Below, one piece after another: positions 9,001 to 13,020 of a stretch of 38,507 nucleotides of DNA (positions are counted from its first letter, which is position 1; every line of letters begins with the position of its first letter). Position numbers and translations under genes: made by a program. This DNA comes from JBCCGE01 sp039029455 (GTDB taxonomy: Bacteria > Pseudomonadota > Gammaproteobacteria > Arenicellales > Poriferihabitantaceae): assembly GCA_039029455.1 (NCBI GenBank), contig JBCCGE010000026.1, forward strand, positions 1 to 38,507, written 5' to 3'. The notes below the pieces were generated by a model. The model was not told the DNA's origin, did no database searches, and saw only the letters and a program-made list of their open reading frames with translations.

Positions 9001-11213
9001 TCGGCACCTTCACCAATCGCAACCGCATCGGCTGCGGCAGAAGTATTGTCGCCGGAAGCTTCGCCACCAATTGCCACGCCGCCGGACAGAGCGGCCGCAT
9101 TGTCACCTACGGCAACGCCGTTGATACTGGCATCAGACCCAGTACCGACTGCTACACCGTCAGTGTCTGCCTCAGCCTCGTCACCAATGGCAACACCGTC
9201 ATCTGTCGCTGCTGCTTCGTCACCAATGGCAACGCCTTCGGTACCTGTTGTGGCATTGGAACCTACTGCGACACCTCTATCACCATTGATATTAATGTTG
9301 GTACCCACAGCGACATTGCTGTCACCGGTTACCGTATTATTTCCGGACGCCAATACCGCGTTGTTATTACCATCGATATTAATTGGATCGCCGATGGCTG
9401 CGTTGCCCTGACCGTTGATGTTAATACCCGTACCGATACCGGTATTGTTACCGCCTCCGGTGATATTGATATCACTACCGAATCCGGAGTTATTGTTGCC
9501 ACCGGAAGTATTGACGTTGGATCCGACCGCGGCATCCTGCGTGCCGCCGATCGTTGGCTCTTCGCCATTGGAATCAACCTCATACCCCTGAATATCGTCG
9601 CCGGTCAATGACTCGTTAACAACATTACCTGAGTCAACCGTATTTGGACCCAACGGACCACCGGGAATGCCAAATGCCAGCTTGTCAGCGGTGATGGTTC
9701 CGTTCGCAATATCGGCACCAACTATCGATCCATTCTGAATTTTATTGGAGGTGACAGAGTTGTTACCCAGATCTTCGTTTTTAACCTGGCCGTTTTGAAT
9801 TTTGTTCGAATTAATTGCGTTGTCGGCGATGTCGGCGTTCTTTACTTCGCCATTGGCGATTTTGTTCGAAGTAATCGAATTTCCTGCCAACTGGCTGTTA
9901 CCCACCGCATTATTGGCAAGTTTGTCATTCGTAACAGCATCGTCCGCTAGATCTGCGGTTTTGACTTCGCCGTTAGCGATTTTTCCGGATGTCACCGAGT
10001 TGCCAGCCAGTTGACTGGTTCCAACCGCATTGTTGGCGAGTTTGTCATTGGTCACCGCATCATCCGCCAGATCCGCCGTTTTGACTTCGCCGTTAGCGAT
10101 TTTTCCGGATGTCACGGAGTTGCCGGCGAGTTCGCTGGTTCCGACCGCATTATTCGCAATCTTGTCCGAATTGACCGCATTGTTGGCCAAATCCGCGGTT
10201 TTTACCTCACCGTCTTTTATCTTGCCTGAAGTGACGGCATCGTTTGCGAGCTCACTCGTACCGACTGCATTGTTGGCGATCTTGGCAGAATCTACAGAAT
10301 TATTGGCGAGATCGGCGTTCTTGACTTCACCGTCATCAATTTGAGCGCTCTTGACCGCGTCGTTGGCAATCTTCCCATTGGTAACTGCATCATTAGCAAG
10401 CTTGTTGGTGGTAACTGCCCCGTTACCGATATTTGCTTCCTTAACCTCGCCATTTCCAATATCCGCAGATTGAATGGTTCCATTTTCAATCTGCGCACTC
10501 TTGACCGCATCGTTGGCGATCTTTCCGTTTGTTACTGCATCATTGGCGAGTTTATCCGTGGTGACTGCGCCGTTACCGAGGTCATTGGTTTTTACTTCGC
10601 CATCATCAATTTGGGCACTTTTGATGGCATCGTTCGCAACCTTGGCGTTGGTAACGGAATCGTTGGCAAGTTTATCTGTGGTAACTGCGCCATTTCCCAG
10701 ATCGTTCGTTTTAACTTCCCCGTCATCGATCTGAGCACTCTTAATAGCATCGTTCGCAACCTTAGCGTTGGTTACCGCGTCGTTTGCTAATTTGTTCGTG
10801 GTAACCGCACCATTTCCAAGATCCGATTCCTTTACTTGTCCATCATCGATATCTTGTGACTTGATGGTTTCATCTTTAATGTCATTGCTGTCGATCGTGT
10901 CATTAACAATGTCATCGTCCCCACTACCGTCGCAATCGTTGTTCTGACTGCAGTCGACCTGACCCGCATACGCAACAAAGCCAGGCACCATCACACCAGG
11001 CAAAGAAATCGTAAATGACAGCAGAATCGCAAGCGCCCCCCGCCAGGTGCGATTCCACGCCCTTAGTATCCGCAGATGCAATCTGCGTTTCCTGCGAGAC
11101 TTTCCTATGGGCGGTACCACCGCGATGCCGTCCAGTGTTGCCGATCCTGCAACCTGCCAAACTCTTTTCAGTACACCAAATAGTTTGTTTGTCATCATTT
11201 TGTACATAGCCAT
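1..11213 (-). CDS. Giant Asn-rich repeat surface protein, trimeric-autotransporter-like, C-terminus outside window
   Basis: A single open frame of at least 3737 codons reads leftward from an ATG at 11213 to the window edge (last whole codon at 3-5). I checked the frame at about 11.2, 9.6, 7.5, 6.1, 1.55 and 0.01 kb and it is the same throughout. Further in-frame ATGs lie at 11207, 11198 and 11195; no strong ribosome site decides between them. Order of zones by residue: signal 1-83; Cys/Asp-rich linker; 10-residue repeats about 102-514; YadA-head-like VAIG repeats about 558-915; 25-residue repeats about 1020-1595; 7-residue repeats about 1720-1785; then 15-residue Asn-rich repeats to the edge. 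After the first repeat zone I saw no Lys or Cys and only one Trp. YadA-head repeats are known from type Vc adhesins, so export and surface display are likely. The membrane anchor is not visible, so another secretion route cannot be excluded. No paralogue or partner is seen nearby. Confidence 0.9.
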   Translation of the reverse strand, partial: MAMYKMMTNKLFGVLKRVWQVAGSATLDGIAVVPPIGKSRRKRRLHLRILRAWNRTWRGALAILLSFTISLPGVMVPGFVAYAGQVDCSQNNDCDGSGDDDIVNDTIDSNDIKDETIKSQDIDDGQVKESDLGNGAVTTNKLANDAVTNAKVANDAIKSAQIDDGEVKTNDLGNGAVTTDKLANDSVTNAKVANDAIKSAQIDDGEVKTNDLGNGAVTTDKLANDAVTNGKIANDAVKSAQIENGTIQSADIGNGEVKEANIGNGAVTTNKLANDAVTNGKIANDAVKSAQIDDGEVKNADLANNSVDSAKIANNAVGTSELANDAVTSGKIKDGEVKTADLANNAVNSDKIANNAVGTSELAGNSVTSGKIANGEVKTADLADDAVTNDKLANNAVGTSQLAGNSVTSGKIANGEVKTADLADDAVTNDKLANNAVGNSQLAGNSITSNKIANGEVKNADIADNAINSNKIQNGQVKNEDLGNNSVTSNKIQNGSIVGADIANGTITADKLAFGIPGGPLGPNTVDSGNVVNESLTGDDIQGYEVDSNGEEPTIGGTQDAAVGSNVNTSGGNNNSGFGSDINITGGGNNTGIGTGININGQGNAAIGDPINIDGNNNAVLASGNNTVTGDSNVAVGTNININGDRGVAVGSNATTGTEGVAIGDEAAATDDGVAIGDEAEADTDGVAVGTGSDASINGVAVGDNAAALSGGVAIGGEASGDNTSAAADAVAIGEGADAASNAVAIGDNAGASGTGGIAIGDATISNGSGIAIGAFGEAGGGDSTNAADNSVAIGEGADSTTNGVAIGDDADSGDFGVSIGTNSDATGLASSAIGAGTNAVGTGATALGRQSNANGAGAVAIGGNPDGGTVGAQASGAGSITVGGTSRVVGENSTAVGSNSEVIGDGVNVFGDNNYVEGTNGTVVGSGNFVDPVTNFTQLGSNNNLDANDGVGANSNGTGNGLDEGNNTIDSVGQFGNNNSMEAITTSLTANANILNANQTGDGNDITVQAGGAESTVTASNSSSFGDGNAVSVTATGPESDATTDGTSAVGSNNSTTVAATAAESAASSNGNQVNGNNNALTSTASQADAVSENNDNEITGNSNAISATSNGTASSSANANNNQVVGSGNGVVVATAGAESAASATGNQIDGSNNLSVVLGASTESSAEFSGNQIDGSNNVTGAVGAIGSGANASTTDNVVGGSGNLVGSLATGTNSNSITDNNSINGDGNVGLTIGGGTSSSANVTDNIVDGNSNTTVAAAGGTEATATVDDQEISGIENDAVATATGTGSTATVDGNELDGNDLDVDATASGTDSTAEIEDNVLDGGNNDIEVVAQGTNTSVGANNSELFGSDNDISVAANGTDAQVDVDNADLFGNGNTIEVNLDGNDIDDIAAGIETAGGGTGSDVEVSDVDITGDGNEVIIEASGTGSEVTYEENSIDGSDNTDTITADGTDSEIDIDGNNTNGDGNDFTATAQGSNDEIDVEDNDVTGNDNQTTVSTDNGGEASLEGNSTTGDDNTTVVAADGAGAVAEINDNTVNGGSNSLTADAGAGVEALVDDNAIDGSGNTVSSNAAGADATVSNSNVLGQDNSITATDSTIDDASTIGTNNNVDAQDESTISQVALDGTDNTNQALNGGNINSFATTGVNNNVVADGGTISGGAVDGAANQVTATNGSTLQNNTVDGNGNLLVSNEAGETSENNVIQGNANSVVNADDNLVTGVNNNITGDNNVTFGENNTVSGDNNGATLGVNNNVAGDNNGVVGDDNTVGVGANDNNITGDGNSLADGASENLVVGDGNDASGDENNVLGNTNTGTSGDDNLIVGDGNDNTAGNGNEIVGNNNDGTSGNNNLVVGTGNTDTAGNGNEIFGNNNDDTQGNNNIILGSGNSGTDGTGNEIFGNNNDDTTGNANLIVGNGNAGTAGNGNEIFGNNNDGTAGNANSIFGNGNAGTTGDDNTIVGNNNDNTSGDENFITGQGNTGTTGNDNVINGNNNDGTAGNDNLINGSDNTGTTGSNNVVTGNDNDGLTGNDNLINGSNNQNIGTDDNNVTGDDNAVTGGNGNNIQGDDNSVDGTTNNVFGTNNNVTAGTDAIVIGNNNTNANNGNIIIGNGLTNTGGNNNVLIGGLNNAITGGDRNGIIGGNSNTISGDSDDNFIAAGVNNSVSGGANANLLSGTNNVVDGEGTDGNAVSGNNNLVNDGAANNVVGGESNTVTDQSSNNSVSGTGNFLDPSNNNEVSGVNNSLFDSDNNQVSGDSNSLTAGSNNNTVAGSGNSLTDAEGNTVGGNNNEVVLSDNNEVGGDSNTVQGSDNNDVSGDGNLVQSSNSNNVSGSTNQVIDGSDQNTVAGNGNQVVTSDNNTVAGDGNTLSGADQNQVAGNSNSVNSSDNNTVSGNTNTLNESNNNQVAGDNNSVDGGDNNTVGGENNDLVGSNNNQVSGSGNSLTTAFQNDVSGSNNELNNANQNDVSGSDNSLNTAFDNDVSGVNNELVNANRNDVSGENNALSSAFFNDVSGSSNGLNNANGNDVSGTNNSLDAAFNNDVSGSSNELLNANENDVSGSGNNLNTAFQNDVSGNGNDLDNANQNDVSGTNNTLNTAFNNDVSGSSNSLNNASQNDVSGANNELVNANENDVSGEGNSLNTAFQNDVSGVSNTLSNANQNDVSGSDNTLTTAFNNDVSGSRNELNNANENDVSGTDNSLNTAFQNDVSGTNNTLANANQNDVSGSSNSVTNSNGNNVGGSSNTLNNAENNAVSGSANSVDNSDNNTLSGESNSLTNGSNSNQVSGANNSLDNSGNNTVSGNNNDVVDADNNAVAGENNTVQDADSNNVSGNSNLVNDGADNNVVSGESNTVTDQSSNNSVVGTGNFLDPSNNNEVSGLNNSLFDSDNNQVSGTGNSLTAGSNNNTVSGDGNSLTNAEENTVGGQDNELVNTNHNDVVGLRNTVTGGGRNDVSGTDNSLNGSWSNAVTGVQNTLDNAFRNDVSGSLNSVSGGSGENVVTGDNNDVINNSDHNVIGGTNNTVDDSNNNTISGNSNQVAESDSNTVGGDSNTVNDGDNNQVAGNSNNIDDSDNNTVGGDDNEVTGSNNNTVGGDTNTVNTGENNTVGGNSNNVDDSDNNAVNGDNNEVTGSNNNTVGGDTNTVNAGENNTVGGNSNNVDDSDNNAVNGDNNEVTGSNNNTVGGDTNTVNAGDNNTVGGNSNNVDDSDNNAVNGDNNEVTGSNNNTVGGDSNTVNASGNNQVAGDSNSLNNSDNNTVGGNNNDVLGSNSNQVAGDSNTVRNGADNNTVGGNNNEVANSDGNTVGGDSNDVTNGADNNTVGGNNNDVTNSDGNNVAGDSNSVTSTSDQNQVAGSGNELTNDADNNTVSGNNNDVFNADSNTVSGDSNTVNSGSDQNQVSGSGNSVNNSDNNTVGGNNNDVLGSDSNQVAGDGNTVRNGSDNNTVGGNNNELANADNNTVGGDSNEVTNGADNNTVGGNNNDVTNADSNTVAGDSNTVNGQSDQNQVAGNGNQLGNDADNNTVSGNNNDVLNADSNTVSGDSNTVNGGSDQNQVSGSGNSVNNSDNNTVSGNNNDVLGSNSNQVAGDSNTVVNGSDGNDVSGAGNSLNDSDGNDVVGGLNTLEDSDGNQVGGANNELSESDGNTVAGNNNDLSDANGNQVGGESNTLNDSDGNDVSGVGNSLSGSDANDVTGGLNTLEDSDGNQVGGASNSLSDSAGNTVGGNNNDVVDSDGNQVAGESNTLDD
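481..1488 (-). repeat. 465-bp higher-order repeat, two full units plus part of a third
   Basis: The string GCCACCTG(G/A)T on the plus strand recurs at 481, 946 and 1411, 465 bp apart, with the flanking sequence conserved in order. Each unit codes for 155 residues of 15-residue repeats including the irregular SDQNQV unit. The similarity of the third copy fades after about 1488, where the 135-bp array begins. Confidence 0.85.
1551..2090 (-). repeat. Four tandem 135-bp repeats
   Basis: The string GGTGTTGTT(A/G) on the plus strand recurs at 1551, 1686, 1821 and 1956, exactly 135 bp apart. Each unit codes for three 15-residue repeats of the types NNNTVGGDTNTVNAG, ENNTVGGNSNNVDDS and DNNAVNGDNNEVTGS. 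The first three copies are nearly identical at the DNA level, and the fourth is more diverged. This is the most homogeneous array in the gene and a candidate for copy-number variation. Confidence 0.9.
2451..2740 (-). repeat. 290-bp duplicated block, copy 2
   Basis: Second copy of the block at 4356-4645, same frame, offset 1905 bp (635 residues). The protein order of units is kept, with scattered substitutions (for example GTGNFLDPS kept, but SVVG in place of SVSG), so the duplication is not very recent. Confidence 0.85.
3040..3900 (-). repeat. 90-bp dimeric repeats (NDVSG type)
   Basis: Within the giant gene, two 15-residue units alternate: LNTAFQNDVSG-type and LNNANENDVSG-type, giving a 30-residue, 90-bp period. 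The segment coding for the AF..NDVSG unit recurs at 3101, 3191 and 3281. The element NDVSG is almost invariant while the variable positions differ by both synonymous and nonsynonymous changes. Confidence 0.85.
4356..4645 (-). repeat. 290-bp duplicated block, copy 1
   Basis: This segment of the giant gene encodes a distinctive order of units (SNTVTDQSSNN, GTGNFLDPSNNNEV, NNSLFDSDNNQV, NSLTAGSNNNTV). The same order recurs 1905 bp to the left. The irregular unit containing FLDPS is a clear marker, with TTGAA of that unit at 4511 here and 2606 in the other copy. Confidence 0.85.
5020..5800 (-). repeat. 90-bp dimeric repeats (GNEIFGNNND type)
   Basis: Within the giant gene, pairs of 15-residue units alternate: one type reads GNGNEIFGNNNDGTA, the other GNANSIFGNGNAGTA or close variants. 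The DNA string TGCCGAAAAT-like recurs at 5411, 5501 and 5591, each 90 bp apart. Aromatic Phe occurs here regularly, unlike in the other zones. Confidence 0.8.
5860..6060 (-). repeat. Seven-residue Asn/Gly repeats
   Basis: Within the giant gene, consecutive units of 7 (sometimes 8) residues read NNNITGD, NNVTFGE, NNTVSGD, NNGATLGV, NNNVAGD and NNGVVGD. Each looks like half of the 15-residue unit used further on, which suggests that the longer unit is two strands. Confidence 0.75.
6430..8155 (-). repeat. 25-residue repeat zone
   Basis: Within the giant gene, about 22 successive units are 24-26 residues long (mostly 25, 75 bp). The pattern is N-x-[V/I/L]-x-G-x-x-N, a run of alternating small and aliphatic residues, a Gly/Ser/Thr turn, then a second strand ending in Asp/Asn. 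Examples of unit starts are NQIDGSNN, NSINGDGN, NIVDGNSN, NELDGNDL and NVLDGGNN. The Asn codon opening NIVDG lies at 7464-7466 and that opening NSING at 7539-7541, exactly 75 bp apart. One unit near 7000 carries an insertion rich in Gly and Asp. Confidence 0.85.
8470..9540 (-). repeat. YadA-head-like repeats
   Basis: Within the giant gene, units of roughly 14 residues carry the motif [V/A]-A-[I/V]-G-x-x-A-x-A, such as GVAIGDEAEA, AVAIGEGADA, GIAIGD and STAVGSNS. This is the hallmark of the YadA head repeat family, which forms a left-handed trimeric beta-roll in known adhesins. It is preceded by units with ININGxGN motifs and grades into the Asn-rich zone through sequences such as GVNVFGDNNYVEG. 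Confidence 0.85.
9672..10910 (-). repeat. Ten-residue repeat zone with 120-bp higher-order unit
   Basis: Within the giant gene, about 41 units follow the pattern [N/D]-[D/G]-x-[V/I]-x-x-x-x-[I/L/V]-x, for example NDAVTNAKVA, NDAIKSAQID, DGEVKTNDLG and NGAVTTDKLA. Four units make a 40-residue, 120-bp block. The sequence starting at 9961 recurs almost unchanged at 10081, and lines 10561, 10681 and 10801 are likewise 120 bp apart. This zone holds nearly all the Lys of the mature protein. Regular spacing of two aliphatic residues per unit suggests a beta-solenoid or stalk; that is inference. Confidence 0.85.
10965..11213 (-). other. Extended signal sequence of the giant protein
   Basis: Residues 1-83. 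A long n-region of about 58 residues contains a basic cluster (KSRRKRRLHLR, about 38-48). It is followed by a hydrophobic core (ALAILLSFTISL, about 60-71), and a plausible signal peptidase site follows the sequence VAYA at about residue 83. Extended N-regions are known for very large type V secreted proteins, but this one is not a clear match to the standard extended signal peptide motif. The mature protein would begin with a short segment holding two Cys (about residues 88 and 94) in an Asp/Asn-rich context. Confidence 0.6.
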
Positions 11214-11793
11214 AGGAATTTCCCGCAAATGTTTTGCGTTACGAATAAAAGTAGATGGATTGTTTCGTGCACGAGGGTGCATCGGGTAATGTCCCGAGTG
11301 TTCTCGCTCGTTTTGTGAGCCGTTGAAACGCCGCACTAATACACCTCATGTTTTACACAAAGACACGTCTGCCTTCATGCGCGTTTTCAATCGTGGCAAA
11401 AGCCTCCGATCCCATTATCAGAGCCGTGCAACAGCATTAGCCCGTTTTTTATTTTGTGGGTCATTTACCCCACTGACTCTCCGCGAATCTTTGTTCGCTA
11501 AATTCGCCTTTTCTCGCCCGTTTTTATTGGTATGAACGATTTGTAATTTTTGGCTTGGGTGAATAATAAGTGAATAAATTCAGAATAACCAGCGATATTC
11601 TAACGAACTGACGAACGGTAGTTATGAAAAGATGAACGGCAATTATGATGAAAAATGAACGAGATAAGGGATATTTGCCAAAAATCACATTAAATCCATC
11701 TGAACGTCGAGAAATACCGACAGTCTTGATACTATTCGGGCGCAGGCAGACCTCGTCTGACCACCGGATTGACTACGATAACAGCTCATCATC
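11214..11793. promoter_or_regulatory. Divergent intergenic region, 580 bp
   Basis: This region separates the minus-strand giant gene from the plus-strand TPR gene and must contain both promoters. I could not assign convincing -35/-10 pairs. Short open frames here have no recognisable domain and I do not call them genes. The half nearer the TPR gene is A/T-rich and carries spaced direct repeats, listed separately. Confidence 0.5.
11613..11661 (+). repeat. Spaced direct repeats, possible regulator site
   Basis: GAACGGTAGTTATGAAAA at 11613 is followed 21 bp later by GAACGGCAATTATGATGAAAA-like sequence at 11634, and a third GAACG core lies at 11657. Spacing of 21 and 23 bp is close to two helical turns, as expected for a protein binding one face of DNA. 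The function is inferred only. Confidence 0.35.
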
Positions 11794-12837
11794 ATGATAT
11801 TTTTGCGACTGAAAATCCTGCTTATAACCTCTCTCCTGGCCATAGGAGCGCATGCCGGCCCGATAGAGGAAGTTCAAAGTCTGCTCGACAAGGAAGAGTT
11901 CAGTGCGGCGGTAATCGTGGCGGATCAATACCTTAAGAAGGACAAAAACAACGAAAAGCTGCTCCTGCAAAAGGGGTTTGCGCTGGTTCAGCAGGGCAAA
12001 CTTGAAGCCGCGGACCGGCATTACCGACGCTTTATCCGGCGCCACAAGAAAAACCCCGAACCGATGAACAATCTGGGCGTGGTGATGAAACTGCAGGGAA
12101 AAACCAAAGACGCCATCGCCCAGTTCAACAAAACAATAAAGAAGTTCCCAAACTATCCAAAAGCCTACGAGAACCTCGGCGACCTCTACATCGAACTGGC
12201 CAGCGCTTCGTATGAACGCGGTTCGAAGCAAATTGTCGGGCACGACATGCTGACCACTAAAAAGAATCTGTCTGCGGATTTTGACAATTACGCGAGTCAG
12301 AATACGAATGAGGCCAAGCGCGAACTGGCCGAGCTGAAAAAGCAGCAGGAGCTCGAACAGGCGCGACTGGAGGAAGAGGCCAGAAAGCAGGCCGAGGAAG
12401 AAGCCAGAATCGCGCGCGAAGAACGTGAACGGCAGGAAGAGCTTGAGGCGGCCCGCCTGGCTGCGGAAGAAGCCACTGCAACCGACCTCACGCCTGAGGA
12501 ACAATTGTTTGAGTTTCTCCGAACCTGGATTAACGCCTGGTCAGAGCGTGACGTAAATGAATACCTCGCTCACTACTCGCTGGATTATCAGCCCGTTGGT
12601 GAGCTGACTCTGGAGCAGTGGGTTTCACGAAAGACCGAAATCCTGCAACAGGCTCAGTACATTCTGATCAACCTCGACAATATAGAAATCAATATTCTGA
12701 GCCCAAACATTGCCGAAGCATGGTTTGACCAGTCTTATGAGTCCAACACCCTGACAGCAGAGGGGCAAAAGAAACTCACACTACAGAAATACGACGGACA
12801 GTGGCTGATTACCCGGGAGATACCCGTCGTTAATTAG
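11794..12837 (+). CDS. Exported TPR / coiled-coil / NTF2-like domain protein
   Basis: 347 residues. A signal peptide (LKILLITSLLAIGAHA, about 6-21) directs export. Residues about 25-140 form tetratricopeptide-like helices (AVIVADQYLKKDKNN, NNLGVVMKLQGKTKDA, AYENLGDLYIEL). Residues about 185-235 are an Ala/Glu/Arg/Gln-rich segment predicted to be a coiled coil. The last about 110 residues resemble the NTF2/SnoaL-like domain found at the C-terminus of Cds6-type cell-wall proteins (FLRTWINAWSERDVNEYLAHY, then strands ending WLITREIPVVN). Probable role is a periplasmic scaffold for envelope or cell-wall enzymes; the exact function is unknown. It is transcribed away from the giant adhesin-like gene. 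No clear ribosome site precedes the ATG. Confidence 0.85.
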   Translation: MIFLRLKILLITSLLAIGAHAGPIEEVQSLLDKEEFSAAVIVADQYLKKDKNNEKLLLQKGFALVQQGKLEAADRHYRRFIRRHKKNPEPMNNLGVVMKLQGKTKDAIAQFNKTIKKFPNYPKAYENLGDLYIELASASYERGSKQIVGHDMLTTKKNLSADFDNYASQNTNEAKRELAELKKQQELEQARLEEEARKQAEEEARIAREERERQEELEAARLAAEEATATDLTPEEQLFEFLRTWINAWSERDVNEYLAHYSLDYQPVGELTLEQWVSRKTEILQQAQYILINLDNIEINILSPNIAEAWFDQSYESNTLTAEGQKKLTLQKYDGQWLITREIPVVN

Positions 12838-12982
12838 CGTTCTTTAAGTTCGCATCAATCAACTCCATCCTGCCCCCAGGACGCCCTGCCCAAATCTATC
12901 CACGGACGTACGCTGGCGCTTGCCCGGGATTTAAACAACCCCGATTTTTGCCCGATTCGCAGCAAATCTGTCTGTCAAAGTC

Positions 12983-12988
12983 TATAAT
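12983..12988 (+). promoter_or_regulatory. Candidate -10 box for the glutamate dehydrogenase gene
   Basis: A perfect TATAAT lies 32 bp before the start codon at 13021 in an otherwise featureless 183-bp gap. No good -35 hexamer sits at 16-18 bp, so the call rests on the -10 alone. Confidence 0.35.
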
Positions 12989-13020
12989 TTGCAGGACGCC
13001 TGTCTTCGCATCTGAATGCC

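Noticed and set aside
8686..9411. Plus-strand frame of 241 codons rich in Ala and Pro
   Set aside because: It is the antisense shadow of the VAIG repeats of the giant gene.
11323..11535. Short plus-strand frame in the intergenic region
   Set aside because: Low-complexity basic product, no ribosome site and no recognised family; not strong enough to call.
11773..12504. Minus-strand frame of 243 codons opposite the TPR gene
   Set aside because: The plus-strand product has a signal peptide, TPR motifs and a coiled coil; the reverse frame is its shadow.
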